The notes: generated by a model from the letters alone, not told the origin. 64,000 nt of DNA from Acinetobacter chengduensis (GCF_003664645.1 NZ_RCHC01000001.1:62001-126000), one strand, 5' to 3'; shown: positions 31,435 through 42,353, counted from the stretch's first letter. A program made the numbers and translations.

Positions 31435-33708
31435 ATGTCATTTATTAAAACACGTAAGAAAATTGTATCTTCTGCAATTGCCTCTTCACTGTCAGTTATC
31501 GCAGTAAATGCAATTGCACAAGATCAAGTGACTAAACTTGAAACGATTCACCAAGATGTTGTTACTGAACAAGCAAAAAGCTTAAAAGTGGACAAATCTG
31601 CGAATAGCAAGTTCATTGCCCCTCTTCTAGATACAGCTAAATCTGTCACTGTTATTCCAAAACAATTAATTGAAGATACTCAAGTAACGACGCTGAGTGA
31701 TGCTTTGCGTACTGTTCCTGGTATTACATTAGGTGCAGGTGAAGGTGGTAACCCGAACGGTGACCGTCCATTTATTCGTGGCTATAGCTCTGAAAGCTCA
31801 ATGTATGTGGATGGCGTACGTAATTCATCTTCACAAAACCGTGAAATGTTTGCCGTTGAGCAAGTTGAAGTCACCAAAGGTTCAGCATCATCTATGGGCG
31901 GCGCAGGCTCAGTCGGCGGTAGCATCAACATGATTTCTAAAGTGGCTAAAAAAGGCGACTTTTTAGAAGGTTCTGTTGGCGCAGGTACTGATGATTACCA
32001 ACGTATTACCTTAGATGGTAACAAAGACTTCGGCAATGGTGTTGCAGCTCGTGTTGCAGTAATGGGTCATCATAATAATAAAGCAGGCCAAGGCGATGAT
32101 GGTGCTGAATACGCACGTTTTGGTATTGCTCCAAGCATCACTTTTGGCTTAGATACAGATACCCGTGCAACATTAAGCTATTACTATTTAAAATCTGACG
32201 ATACACCAGATTCAGGCATTCCATATAGCTACGGCTATAACAGTGTTACAGGCAAAAATGGTGTAGTCGGAAAACCTGTAAATGTACCGCAAGGCACATA
32301 CTACGGCTGGCTAAATCGTGATTTCCAAAAACAAGAAAACCACATCGGCACAATCAAATTAGAACATGATTTGAATGAAGATTTAACTTTAAGCAACGTT
32401 GCGACCTATAACAAATCAAAAAATGATTATGCTTGGACACAGCCAGATGACTCACAAGGCAACGTAGCCAATGGTAAAGTATGGCGTCGTGCGAACTCAC
32501 GTATTACTGATACAGATACTTTTAGCGATCAGCTTTCTTTAAAAGGTAAGTTCAATACTGGTGCTTTTAAACATAATTTTAATACCGGTATCGAATACAG
32601 CCATCAAAAAACAGATATTGGCGCTTATGACATCACAGATCCGAATACATCAGTGATTAATGGTGGCGCATGTGCATTGCCTGTTTCAAATGGTTGGTGT
32701 ACTTCCCTAACCTCGCCTAATTCACGTGATCCTTGGTTAGGTTCAATTTCAGAAAATAAAGCAAAAACAACTCAAACATCTAAAAACACGGGTGTTTACT
32801 TTGCAGACAACATTGAAATTAATCCTCAATGGCTAATCGATTTAGGCTTACGTTGGGATAAATTCGACACTGAGCTACTGTATAATCAAGAAGCAACATC
32901 TGGACGTGGTGCAGCAGCTGTTAAAATTCCAGCAGGCACAAAATATGAGAGTGATCCTGATTTTTGGAGCTACAATTTAGGTGTTACTTTCAAGCCAGCT
33001 AAAAATGGCGCGATCTATGCTAGCTTTGCTACTTCTGCAAACCCTGTAGGTATCAATGCTGGTGACGGCGACAACAATGAAAATATTGGTACTGGTACAT
33101 CAGCATCAATTAACGAGCTAAAACCAGAAGAAGCTCGTACATTTGAAATTGGTACAAAATGGGATTTGTTTGATGACAAGCTCAATGTAACTGCAGCTAT
33201 TTTCCGTACTGAAAAACAAAATACCCGTATTGCAATTGATGCCAATACAACTGTCAATGCTGGTGAAAGCAAGGTTGATGGTTTCGAACTTGGACTTTCA
33301 GGTAATATTACTGACAAGTGGGCAGTCTTTGCTGGCTACAGCTACTTAGACAGCGAACTGACTAAAGTTGCTTATAACGATACCGCAAGCCAAGGCAAAC
33401 AATTACCTCAAATGGCAAAAAACAGCGGTACGCTGTGGACAACCTATGACCTAACAAATCAATTTACTGTTGGTGCAGGTGCTGTAGCTTCGGATAAAGT
33501 TTACGGTAGCTCGAACAACAGTATCTGGGTTCCTGGCTATGTCCGCTATGATGCAATGGCTCGCTACAATGTAAATAAAAATGTTGATCTTCAACTAAAC
33601 GTTAACAACTTGTCTGACAAACGTTACTTCAGCAAAGCATACGCTTCACATTACACAACTGAAGCCGAAGGTCGCAATGCAGTATTATCTGTGAACTTCA
33701 AATACTAA
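31435..33708 (+). CDS. TonB-dependent catecholate-type siderophore receptor
   Basis: 757 residues from the ATG at 31435, which has GGGGTG upstream. The signal peptide ends near INAIAQ-type residues 30-33. The plug domain shows KSVTVIPKQLIED, TLSDALRTVPGI, DRPFIRGYSS and MYVDGVRN. The beta barrel ends LSVNFKY with the terminal aromatic residue. The N-terminal half (GAGSVGGSINMISK, SYYYLKSDDTPDSGIPYSYG) resembles Fiu/PiuA/BfrD-class receptors for catechol siderophores; the true ligand is not determinable. Expected in the outer membrane and powered by TonB-ExbBD. It is followed by a terminator and then a two-component system. Confidence 0.92.
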   Translation: MSFIKTRKKIVSSAIASSLSVIAVNAIAQDQVTKLETIHQDVVTEQAKSLKVDKSANSKFIAPLLDTAKSVTVIPKQLIEDTQVTTLSDALRTVPGITLGAGEGGNPNGDRPFIRGYSSESSMYVDGVRNSSSQNREMFAVEQVEVTKGSASSMGGAGSVGGSINMISKVAKKGDFLEGSVGAGTDDYQRITLDGNKDFGNGVAARVAVMGHHNNKAGQGDDGAEYARFGIAPSITFGLDTDTRATLSYYYLKSDDTPDSGIPYSYGYNSVTGKNGVVGKPVNVPQGTYYGWLNRDFQKQENHIGTIKLEHDLNEDLTLSNVATYNKSKNDYAWTQPDDSQGNVANGKVWRRANSRITDTDTFSDQLSLKGKFNTGAFKHNFNTGIEYSHQKTDIGAYDITDPNTSVINGGACALPVSNGWCTSLTSPNSRDPWLGSISENKAKTTQTSKNTGVYFADNIEINPQWLIDLGLRWDKFDTELLYNQEATSGRGAAAVKIPAGTKYESDPDFWSYNLGVTFKPAKNGAIYASFATSANPVGINAGDGDNNENIGTGTSASINELKPEEARTFEIGTKWDLFDDKLNVTAAIFRTEKQNTRIAIDANTTVNAGESKVDGFELGLSGNITDKWAVFAGYSYLDSELTKVAYNDTASQGKQLPQMAKNSGTLWTTYDLTNQFTVGAGAVASDKVYGSSNNSIWVPGYVRYDAMARYNVNKNVDLQLNVNNLSDKRYFSKAYASHYTTEAEGRNAVLSVNFKY

Positions 33709-33750
33709 GTTGATGCTTAAGTCTATCCATTAGTACATAGATTTAAATTG

Positions 33751-33780
33751 AAAAATAGCCTCTTTATAGAGGCTATTTTT
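33751..33780. terminator. Terminator of TonB receptor gene
   Basis: AAAAATAGCCTC / GAGGCTATTTTT, perfect 12-bp stem with a 6-nt loop. Confidence 0.9.
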
Positions 33781-33968
33781 GTCACGAATAGAATCTATTC
33801 TTACAAAATGTATTGTTATAATTCTTAAAATCTAAAATGCTCAAGTTTAATAGTCAATTCAATGATATAGCTCAATATATAAATTAAGCTGAGCTCAGTC
33901 ATACAGATTTAGTTTTATTCAATATATCCGTTTTACAGATAGATGAATATATTTAATTGGTGTTTTAA

Positions 33969-34649
33969 ATGATAAAAATTTTATATGTTGAAGATGATGT
34001 CATGATTGGTAAAACTACTTTTCATTTGCTTCAGCATGAAAAATTTGAAGTAGACTGGGCTAAAACTGGCACTGAAGCATTAAATTTATTATTTTCTAAT
34101 CTCTATCACATCGTGCTTTTAGACTTAGGTTTACCTGAACTCGAAGGCCTAGACATATTAAAACATATTCGCAATAAAGCGGATTTAACCAATATGTGTG
34201 TCATCATCATTAGTGCGCGAGATCAAAGTAAAGATAAAATCTTAGGGCTAAAATGCGGTGCCGATGATTATATTGTTAAACCTTATGACTTTGATGAATT
34301 AGTCGCACGTATTGAAACAGTACTAAGAAGAGGTAAATTTAATCAGGCGATTGAAGAAATCTGTTTTTGTGCAAAAGATGTTTGCTTATTTCCCCAAACA
34401 CATAAAGTACTGAAAAATAATATTGAAATTGAACTCGCACCCAAAGAGTGGGCCATTTTAGAACCTTTGATGATGTATCAGCGTCAAATTTTCTCACGTC
34501 AAATGTTGGAAGAAAAACTTTATGATTGGGATGGGCCAATCAGCAGTAATGCCATTGAAGTGCATATTCACAAATTAAGGCAAAAACTTGGCAAAGACTT
34601 CATTCGAACAGTAAGAGGTCTGGGATATTGCATAGATTTGGATGAATAG
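33969..34649 (+). CDS. OmpR-family response regulator
   Basis: 226 residues. The receiver domain has the acidic pair EDD (8-10), phospho-Asp in IVLLDLGLPELEG (about 52), Thr/Ser switch IIISARD and Lys in VKPYDF. The C-terminal winged helix ends HKLRQKLGKDFIRTVRGLGYCI. The order next to a histidine kinase and a siderophore receptor recalls the Pseudomonas pirR-pirS-pirA set, so control of iron uptake is plausible but unproved. The stop TAG abuts the kinase ATG. Confidence 0.93.
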   Translation: MIKILYVEDDVMIGKTTFHLLQHEKFEVDWAKTGTEALNLLFSNLYHIVLLDLGLPELEGLDILKHIRNKADLTNMCVIIISARDQSKDKILGLKCGADDYIVKPYDFDELVARIETVLRRGKFNQAIEEICFCAKDVCLFPQTHKVLKNNIEIELAPKEWAILEPLMMYQRQIFSRQMLEEKLYDWDGPISSNAIEVHIHKLRQKLGKDFIRTVRGLGYCIDLDE

Positions 34650-36008
34650 ATGAACATCAAGCCTTTCAGCAAATTTAATTCTTTATATAAGAATCAAGCA
34701 CTCAGCACCCGAATGATTTGGAGTATTTCTATACTCAGTGTAATACTACTTATTCTGCTTGCATTGGCTGCCTACTCGATTGCCTTAGAGGAATCAGAAG
34801 AAATCATTGATCAGCAAATGATTGAGATGTCTAACTTTTTATCGAGAGAAGTAAAATCTGAAGTACGTTCTGTATTTGATTTTAAGAGAAGATATGGCGA
34901 AAGAGATCTTTTTATTGATATTACGAATAAAAGCTCATTAGAAACTAGAAGTAACCGAGACAACTACATTGTTCCAGAGCTTCAAGCTGCTCAATTTGTG
35001 ATTAAAAAATCTTCACGTGGTACTTTAAAAATCTATGTAAAACCAACAGCAACGCAACAAATACAAATCAGTCAACCGATCATTGTCCGTAAAAATTTGG
35101 CCAAAGAATTAGCCTTTAATATGCTAGTGCCTTACCTGATTCTGATGCCACTCAGTATTATTGCAATTTATTTATTAATTCGTTTCCATTTAAGGCCATT
35201 AGAGCAATTAAAATTGGCATTCGCTCAGCGCGATTATAATGATTTATCTGAAATACAAATTAAAGAACTGCCAATTGAAATTAAGCCTGCTATGAATGAG
35301 CTCAACTCTTTATTTTTACGAATAGAGGAAGCACAAATGCAGCAGAAAGTCTTTGTGGCCAATGCCGCTCATGAGCTTCGCACACCGTTGACGTCATTGA
35401 GCCTTCAGTCTGATTTACTCATTAAAACCAAACCAGACAGCCCTATTTATAATGAAAATATTATTGATTTAAATTTAAGTCTAAAGCGCATGACGCATTT
35501 AGTTGGACAATTAATGTCGTTGGCGCATCAAGAAACGCTACAAGATGAATCCCTACAATCGTTGCACCTCATTGATTATGTTAGGCAATGTGTATCGCAG
35601 ATGCTAGCAAATGCGCGTCATAAAAATATCGATATACAAGTAGATTGTGAATCAGAAAATATTGCGGTTCTTGCTAAGCACTCATCATTAGAAAGTATTC
35701 TCATGAATCTAATCGATAATGCGGTGAAATATAGCCCTCAATTTGGTCAAATTCTGATTGTCATTTATGCCACCGATCAGCATGTTTATCTCGAAGTTCA
35801 TGATAGTGGATCGGGGATATCAGAAGAACAACGCGACTTAGTGTTCCAACGTTTCGTACGACTACAAGAAACCCAAAATCAAGTCATAGGAAGTGGTTTA
35901 GGGCTCTCTATCGTTCAATCTGCTGTTGAGTCAATCCATGCATCCATTCAACTGAATAGCTCCGAACAGTTAAAAGGCTTAAAAGTCTCTGTTATTTTTA
36001 AAAAATAA
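34650..36008 (+). CDS. Sensor histidine kinase (QseC/PmrB-like)
   Basis: 452 residues. TM1 is at about 19-43, a periplasmic sensor of about 110 residues follows, and TM2 is at about 160-178 (LVPYLILMPLSIIAIYLLI). A short HAMP-like linker leads to HisKA with NAAHELRTPLTSLSLQ, then HATPase N-box NLIDNAVKYSP and G1 DSGSGI. It pairs with the adjacent regulator, no gap between them. The signal sensed is unknown. Confidence 0.93.
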   Translation: MNIKPFSKFNSLYKNQALSTRMIWSISILSVILLILLALAAYSIALEESEEIIDQQMIEMSNFLSREVKSEVRSVFDFKRRYGERDLFIDITNKSSLETRSNRDNYIVPELQAAQFVIKKSSRGTLKIYVKPTATQQIQISQPIIVRKNLAKELAFNMLVPYLILMPLSIIAIYLLIRFHLRPLEQLKLAFAQRDYNDLSEIQIKELPIEIKPAMNELNSLFLRIEEAQMQQKVFVANAAHELRTPLTSLSLQSDLLIKTKPDSPIYNENIIDLNLSLKRMTHLVGQLMSLAHQETLQDESLQSLHLIDYVRQCVSQMLANARHKNIDIQVDCESENIAVLAKHSSLESILMNLIDNAVKYSPQFGQILIVIYATDQHVYLEVHDSGSGISEEQRDLVFQRFVRLQETQNQVIGSGLGLSIVQSAVESIHASIQLNSSEQLKGLKVSVIFKK

Positions 36009-36192
36009 TTTAATTCAAATGATTTGTACGTATAAACACAGCCTTGAGTCGCGCACTTATGTTTCATGTGCATGTACAGCATGCTCCGCACATACTCAGT
36101 AGAAAAGGCCCAATCTACTTCTGCCCGACGCATTTTTGAAAATGTGAATCTTAAACTTAAATAGATATGAAGCAAATAAGACCATCCCAAAC

Positions 36193-36879
36193 TTATAAAA
36201 GTGCCAACATTTCTAAGGTTATTTTTTTAACAGCATCACGGCTTTGAATAATATGGGCACGAATGCTGTTTAATGCTAAATCTTTATTTTTACTCAGTAT
36301 CTGTTCTAATATCTTTTGATGCTCCGCATAAGTTGCATCAATGCGATAATCCTTAGAAAAATCTAAACGACGAATAATGCGGATTTTCTCACTAACATCA
36401 CGATGCACCTTCGCCATTTCTGTATTGCCAATTGCCTCAACCAATTGACAATGAAAAGCTTCATCTTGCATCGACACAGTTTTTAAATCATGTAAATACT
36501 GTGCAGGCTGAATACACCATAAATTGACTAATTCCTGTAAAGCCTGCTTGAGCTGTTCAGACGGCATGTTACAAAGTTGCTCAATGGCATAGCATTCCAG
36601 CAAAATCCTTAAATCATACAGCTCTTCATAGGCTTTAAAATTCAGTGGCTTCACTTCCCAGCCACTACGAAAATGCACCCGTACATAACCGTCTTGTTGC
36701 AAGCGATACAAAGCCTGCCGTACAGGCGTACGGCTCACTTCATATAGTTCAGCAATTTCAGATTCTGTAAAACGCGCACCAGGTTTGAGCTGAAAATCAA
36801 AAATATCGTTTTTAATTTTTTGGAAAACCAGCTCAGACAAATTGTCTGAGCTTTTCCCAACAGTTGTGGTCGAGGTCAT
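36193..36879 (-). CDS. GntR/FadR-type (FCD) transcriptional regulator
   Basis: 228 residues. The N-terminal winged helix LYEVSRTPVRQALYRLQQDGYVRV is the GntR signature. The C-terminal all-helical FCD domain carries His/Asp ligands (AFHCQLVEAIGN, YAEHQKILEQI) that typically bind metal and an organic acid. It begins 3 bp after the urea carboxylase stop and so belongs to the atzF-uca-gntR operon. It probably regulates that operon. Confidence 0.9.
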   Translation of the reverse strand: MTSTTTVGKSSDNLSELVFQKIKNDIFDFQLKPGARFTESEIAELYEVSRTPVRQALYRLQQDGYVRVHFRSGWEVKPLNFKAYEELYDLRILLECYAIEQLCNMPSEQLKQALQELVNLWCIQPAQYLHDLKTVSMQDEAFHCQLVEAIGNTEMAKVHRDVSEKIRIIRRLDFSKDYRIDATYAEHQKILEQILSKNKDLALNSIRAHIIQSRDAVKKITLEMLALL

Positions 36880-36881
36880 AT

Positions 36882-39800
36882 TTATTCCATATAAACCAGT
36901 GGCTCACCGCTATGTACCGTTTGTCCCGCACGGCAGATAATCGCTTTTACAATGCCGTCATCATCGGCATACACTGGCAACTCCATTTTCATCGCTTCAA
37001 TAATTGCGATAGTTTCACCTTTCTTTACAGACTGACCAGCTTCAACAAAGATCTTCCAAATATTGCCTGTCATGGATGCATTTAGAGCTGCATATTGGCT
37101 ATAGTCAGTATCGTCTTGCAGAATTTCAATTTCTGCTGGTGCATCGAATTCATCTTTCCAGCGCTCAACTTCGGTGGTGAAGGCTTGCTGTTGCTGAGCT
37201 TTAAATGCAGCAATACTTTCCTTCTCTGTTTCCAAAAAGGCTTGATAGGTTGCAAAATCAAATTCGGTCTCTTCAATTTTAATTTCAGCCACACCATTGG
37301 CAAAATCTGAACGGAATTGATCGAGTTCGGCTTCCGTCACTTCATAATATTTAATTTGGTCAAAGAAGCGTAAGAACCATTGCTGATCACCAAACTGCTT
37401 GTTCTTTTTAAACTTATTCCAAATCGGCAAAGTACGGCCAATCAATTGATAGCCACCCGGTGAGTCCATGCCGTAAATACACATGTACATCCCACCAATA
37501 CCAACAGTACCTTCTGCCGTGAAGGTACGTGCAGGATTGTATTTTGAGCTGAGTAGACGATGGCGTGGGTCAATTGGTACAGCGCATGGTGCAGTCAAAT
37601 ACACATCGCCTAGACCTAAAATCAGGTAATTGGCATCAAAAATAATCTCTTTAACTTGCTCACGGTTGTCTAGACCATTAATACGTTGAATAAAATCAAC
37701 GTTATTGGGTAACCACGGCGCTTTTGCGCAGACACTTTCTTGATAGCGCTCGACCGCCCCTAAAGTTGCTGAATCTTCGAAGGCCATTGGTAAATGAATA
37801 ATGCGTGATGGAATTTTGATTTGACTCAAATCGCCCATGTCATTTTCTAGCCCTAATAAAAACTGGATTAAATTGGCTTGGCTAAAGCGTAGACCGTCAT
37901 ATTTAATTTGCAGTGAACGCACACCCGGTGAAAGCTCTAAAATTCCGTCAATATTGGCCTCACGAATCAACTGCATTAAACGATAGACACGTAAGCGTAA
38001 GGCTAAATCGAGGACGTTTTCACCATATTCAAGCAAGATATAACTGTCTCCTGCCTGGCGGTAAATCGCTTTGGGTGCATGCTCATCTGCCTCACGCACA
38101 GCCAATACACCTTCAGCTTTACATTCAAAATCAGTGACTTCTGTAAATTCAGGTGCATCTGCAAAGTTTTGAATATCTGCAATTTGCTGCACTTCGAGTG
38201 CATTGGCCTGCTCTATACTCATTGGATAAAAACTGATCTTATCATCCGCTTTAAGCTGACCAATTTTCCAAAGCTCTGCTTTAGCAATAGTCACAGGGCA
38301 AACAAAACCACCTAAGCTTGGCCCATCTTTGGCCAAAATCACTGGGAAATCACCCGTGAAGTTAATCGCACCAATCGCATATTCACAGTCATGCACATTG
38401 GATGGATGTAAACCTGCTTCACCACCGTTTTCACGTGCCCAGCTTGGTGTTGGGCCTGTTAAACGGATGCCTAAACGGTTGGAGTTGAAATGAACATTCC
38501 ATGTCGAAGCAAAAAACTCTTCAATATATTCAGGTTTAAAAAAATCAGGTGCGCCATGCGGGCCATAAAGCACACCAATTTTCCATTCCTTTCCATAACT
38601 CGGAATGCGCTGTGCGTCCAAAGCTTGCGGTGTGGCTGTTGCAAGCTCCAAGCCATCTAAAGGCAAGCTTGGATTGACCATTTTAATCATGTCGCCAGCA
38701 CGTAACACACGCCCAGCGTGGCCACCAAAATTACCTAAGGCAAAGGTTGAACGGCTACCCAAATACTCAGGCACATTTAAACCATTCCTTACAGCTAAGT
38801 AAGTACGACAACCAGATTCAACTTGGCCTAGCGTTAATGTTTGCCCTGCTTGAATATTGATCGGTTGCCAAAAAGCGACATCTTTACCCTCTAAAGTTGC
38901 ACGACATGGTGCACCCGTAAGCGCCACAATACTGTCCGCATGAAACTTCAGACTTGGCCCTTGTAGGGTAAACTCAAAACCAGCAGCTGACTGTGGATTA
39001 CCGACAATTTGATTTGCCAACTGAAACGCATAATCATCCATTGGGCCTGATGGTGGTACACCGATATCCCAATAACCTACCCGCCCTGGATAATCTTGAA
39101 TAGAACTTTGTGTCCCTGCTTGTAGCACCTCAATCACATTTGGCACGTATTTAAAATCGTCTAGTAAGCGTGTCCAGATTTGCATATTTTCAAATCGTGC
39201 ATCTGACACCACCGTATGCGCATAGTCTAAGTTGGTACTAATGCCATTCAATCGCGTTTCAGCCAGCGCTGTTTTTAGCTTGGCAATCGCGCTGTCTCGG
39301 TCTTCAGCATGCACAATAATTTTGGCAATCATGGGGTCAAAATATTGCGAAATTTCAGTGCCTGTAGACACCCATGTATCTACTCGGATATCTTCAGGGA
39401 AATATACATCGGTTAAAATACCAGGGCTCGGCTGAAAGTTTTTGACTGGATCTTCTGCATAAATTCGCACCTCAATGGCTGCGCCTTTTGGCTGAATGTG
39501 ACTGAGTTTGTCCCAGTCTAAAGCATCTCCTGTAGCCACTTTGAGCATACATTCAATTAAATCTAAGCCTGTTACCATTTCAGTCACAGGATGTTCGACC
39601 TGCAAACGGGTATTCACCTCAAGAAAGTACACTTCATCACGAGCGGCATCATAAATAAACTCAACCGTACCCGCACTGCGGTACTTGACCAATTGACCAA
39701 GTTCAACGGCAGCACGGTGCAATTTTTGACGCGTTGCTTCAGGCAAATGCGGTGCAGGTGTTTCCTCAACCACTTTTTGGTTACGACGTTGCAATGAACA

Positions 39801-40481
39801 ATCACGCTCGCCAAAAGCCACCACTTGGCCCAAGCCATCACCAAAAATTTGTACTTCAACATGGCGTGCTTTATCTACAAAGCGCTCAAGAAATACGCCA
39901 GCATCTTTAAAAAATTGTTCACCAAGACGTTTTACACTTTCGTACGCATCTTTGAGTGATTGTTCATCATCACAACGAGTTAGACCAATACCACCACCGC
40001 CTGCGGTACTTTTCAGCATGATTGGATAACCAATTTCAGCTGCCGAAGCAAGTGCTTCATCCAAACTAGCCAATAGCCCTGTACCTGGGGTCATAGGTAC
40101 ATTAGCAGCTGCTGCCAACTCACGGGCACGATGTTTCAAACCAAATTCTAAAATTTGTTCAGCTGTTGGCCCCATAAAAGCAATGCCATTTTCTTCGCAG
40201 GCGCGGGAAAATTCGGCACTTTCAGATAAAAAACCATAGCCTGGAAAAATCGCCTCAGCACCCGTTTGTTGAGCAGCTTGAATCAATTTTTCAATACTTA
40301 AATAGGTGTCTGCAGGTTTAATGCCTTCAAGTGAAACGGCTACATCTGCATCTAATACGTGTTGAGCATAACGATCAGTGTCTGAATACACGGCAACCGA
40401 TTGCACGCCTAGCTTTTTTAAAGTACGAATCGCACGAACAGCAATTTCACCACGGTTTGCAATTAACACTGTTTTAAACAT
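36882..40481 (-). CDS. uca: Urea carboxylase
   Basis: Biotin enzyme making allophanate from urea, bicarbonate and ATP. 1199 residues. Biotin carboxylase domain (about 1-450): FKTVLIANRGEIAVRAIRT, ATP-grasp KSTAGGGGIGLTRC and EVNTRLQVEHPVTEM. KipA/KipI-like allophanate-synthesis domains follow (about 465-1080; SGPMDDYAFQLANQIVGNP, GGMYMCIYGMDSPGGYQLIGRT). The C-terminal biotinyl domain has EAMKMELP with the biotinyl Lys. This full order separates it from acyl-CoA carboxylases and from the split 5-oxoprolinase subunits. Confidence 0.96.
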   Translation of the reverse strand: MFKTVLIANRGEIAVRAIRTLKKLGVQSVAVYSDTDRYAQHVLDADVAVSLEGIKPADTYLSIEKLIQAAQQTGAEAIFPGYGFLSESAEFSRACEENGIAFMGPTAEQILEFGLKHRARELAAAANVPMTPGTGLLASLDEALASAAEIGYPIMLKSTAGGGGIGLTRCDDEQSLKDAYESVKRLGEQFFKDAGVFLERFVDKARHVEVQIFGDGLGQVVAFGERDCSLQRRNQKVVEETPAPHLPEATRQKLHRAAVELGQLVKYRSAGTVEFIYDAARDEVYFLEVNTRLQVEHPVTEMVTGLDLIECMLKVATGDALDWDKLSHIQPKGAAIEVRIYAEDPVKNFQPSPGILTDVYFPEDIRVDTWVSTGTEISQYFDPMIAKIIVHAEDRDSAIAKLKTALAETRLNGISTNLDYAHTVVSDARFENMQIWTRLLDDFKYVPNVIEVLQAGTQSSIQDYPGRVGYWDIGVPPSGPMDDYAFQLANQIVGNPQSAAGFEFTLQGPSLKFHADSIVALTGAPCRATLEGKDVAFWQPINIQAGQTLTLGQVESGCRTYLAVRNGLNVPEYLGSRSTFALGNFGGHAGRVLRAGDMIKMVNPSLPLDGLELATATPQALDAQRIPSYGKEWKIGVLYGPHGAPDFFKPEYIEEFFASTWNVHFNSNRLGIRLTGPTPSWARENGGEAGLHPSNVHDCEYAIGAINFTGDFPVILAKDGPSLGGFVCPVTIAKAELWKIGQLKADDKISFYPMSIEQANALEVQQIADIQNFADAPEFTEVTDFECKAEGVLAVREADEHAPKAIYRQAGDSYILLEYGENVLDLALRLRVYRLMQLIREANIDGILELSPGVRSLQIKYDGLRFSQANLIQFLLGLENDMGDLSQIKIPSRIIHLPMAFEDSATLGAVERYQESVCAKAPWLPNNVDFIQRINGLDNREQVKEIIFDANYLILGLGDVYLTAPCAVPIDPRHRLLSSKYNPARTFTAEGTVGIGGMYMCIYGMDSPGGYQLIGRTLPIWNKFKKNKQFGDQQWFLRFFDQIKYYEVTEAELDQFRSDFANGVAEIKIEETEFDFATYQAFLETEKESIAAFKAQQQQAFTTEVERWKDEFDAPAEIEILQDDTDYSQYAALNASMTGNIWKIFVEAGQSVKKGETIAIIEAMKMELPVYADDDGIVKAIICRAGQTVHSGEPLVYME

Positions 40482-40499
40482 GATTATTCCCCGATTTTT

Positions 40500-42326
40500 T
40501 TAATTTGATTTTGCTGTTGTTTGTTGTAGTGATTGGATATAAGCGCGCCAGCCACCAAACTCACTGATATTTTTCGCACCATTTAAACCATAAGGCTCAC
40601 AAATAAAACCCTTAACCCAACGGCCATCTGCGAGTTCTACATTTCCCATCCCCAGTGGCGTTGGGATTTCTGCAACAAATTCACCAAAACGTGCTTTTGG
40701 AATATCCCAAAGTTCAACAATAATTTTTTGGCCTTCGTCCTGACGGGCCAAGCCAGGTTTGGGTGGTACAGTCCCAGGCAAAGCAAATAAGGCATAATCA
40801 GCAGATGTGGTGGTGGTTTCCACATGTACGGCTTGACGTGTCGTCAGTTGGAAATTCAGTGGCATCCCTGAGAGATGTGCACCAACGACTGCAACACGAA
40901 AATGCTGTGCAGAGGGTGCAGAAATAGCACGAGAAGATTCAGGCCATTTTTTATTGATTGCACCTAGTGGTAATTGCAGATGCTGTTGCCATGTTTGTGC
41001 AAAGTCGGCTAAGGCTGCATCGTGCCAAGCAGGAGCAATTAAGGTGATGCCAAATGGCAAGCCATCTGCTCGAAAGCCTGCGGGTACAGCAATGGCACTC
41101 AGGTCAGCTAAATTAGTAAAGTTGGTATACGTACCAAAATGGCTATTATTTTCAATCGGCGCTTCTGCCATTTCAGCAAGCGTATGAATGGTTGGCGAAC
41201 TTGGCACTACTAGTGCATCAAATTGGGCCAACGTTTGTTGAATGTTACGTGCCAAATCTTGTTTTAAATACTCTGCCCGATAAGTATCGACTGCGCTGTA
41301 TTGCTTACCTTTTTGAATAATTTCTAAAACTGTTGGGTCAAAGTCCTGAGCAGATGTTTCTAATAAATCAGCGACCGCAGCAGTCCGTTCTGCAACCCAC
41401 GAACCTTGGTAAAGTTGGCTCGCCAATTGATTAAACGCACTGAAATCAATTTCAGTAATCTCTGCGCCTAAGTTTTTCAATTGAAGTAATGCTTGTTGGA
41501 ATGCATCAGCAGACTGAGTATCGCCAAAAAATTCTAATTGCTTGGGAATGGCTAATTTTAATTTTTCGCTCAATTTTGCAGGTGCTGTTGCAGGATTGAC
41601 ACGTGAATAGCTATCTTGAACATCAAAGCCTTCCATGAGCAATGCAACATCGTTGGCATCTGCAACGGTTAAAGCAAAGATTGAAATGCAATCGATACTT
41701 TTACATGCTGGCAATAAGCCAGTATTAGAAAAGCGTCCTTTGGTTGGCTTTAAACCCACGATATTATTAAAGGCTGCAGGTATACGCCCCGAACCTGCGG
41801 TATCTGTCCCCAGTGCAATCGGCACTAAACCACGAGCCACCACACTGCCTGAACCAGAGCTTGAACCACCGCTTACATAGTCAGGATTAAAAGTATTCTG
41901 TACTGCGCCAAAAGGCGAACGTGTGCCGACTAAGCCTGTGGCAAATTGATCTAAATTGGTTTTGCCAACAATGATCGCACCTGCCTGCTTTAAGCGTTGT
42001 ACGACATAAGCATCCTGTGTTTTTAAATATGTGAATAATTTAAAAGCGGCCGTTGACGCAAAGCCCGCCACATCAATATTGTCTTTAACTGCAATAGGTA
42101 CACCAAATAAAGCTAAAGTTGTCGCATTTTCAATTTTTTTTAATGCGTCAATCTGTGCAGTTAATTGTTCTTTAGATGCAATTGAAATCCATGCAGGATC
42201 TGCACGATCAAATTGCTCGACCAATGCATATAAGTCTTCGAGTTGAATTGTGTTGTCCGCGTAGCCCGCTTTCCATTCTGCTAAAGTCCAGCCTAAAGTT
42301 TTTATTGGGTTCATTGATGTGCTCAT
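40500..42326 (-). CDS. atzF: Allophanate hydrolase
   Basis: Hydrolyses allophanate to ammonia and CO2, completing ATP-dependent urea breakdown. ATG at 42326 (608 residues) is chosen because a sigma-54 promoter at 42354-42369 places the transcript start near 42342, after the longer frame's start. Amidase-signature motifs: AVKDNIDVAG (catalytic Lys), GGSSSGSGSVVARG (cis-Ser) and GTDTAGSGRIPAAF (nucleophile). The C-terminal domain (about 470-608) is the allophanate hydrolase tail that carries out decarboxylation. The 18-bp gap to uca implies one operon. Confidence 0.95.
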   Translation of the reverse strand: MSTSMNPIKTLGWTLAEWKAGYADNTIQLEDLYALVEQFDRADPAWISIASKEQLTAQIDALKKIENATTLALFGVPIAVKDNIDVAGFASTAAFKLFTYLKTQDAYVVQRLKQAGAIIVGKTNLDQFATGLVGTRSPFGAVQNTFNPDYVSGGSSSGSGSVVARGLVPIALGTDTAGSGRIPAAFNNIVGLKPTKGRFSNTGLLPACKSIDCISIFALTVADANDVALLMEGFDVQDSYSRVNPATAPAKLSEKLKLAIPKQLEFFGDTQSADAFQQALLQLKNLGAEITEIDFSAFNQLASQLYQGSWVAERTAAVADLLETSAQDFDPTVLEIIQKGKQYSAVDTYRAEYLKQDLARNIQQTLAQFDALVVPSSPTIHTLAEMAEAPIENNSHFGTYTNFTNLADLSAIAVPAGFRADGLPFGITLIAPAWHDAALADFAQTWQQHLQLPLGAINKKWPESSRAISAPSAQHFRVAVVGAHLSGMPLNFQLTTRQAVHVETTTTSADYALFALPGTVPPKPGLARQDEGQKIIVELWDIPKARFGEFVAEIPTPLGMGNVELADGRWVKGFICEPYGLNGAKNISEFGGWRAYIQSLQQTTAKSN

Positions 42327-42353
42327 TCTTGTATCCAAGTTTGAATACTGTGT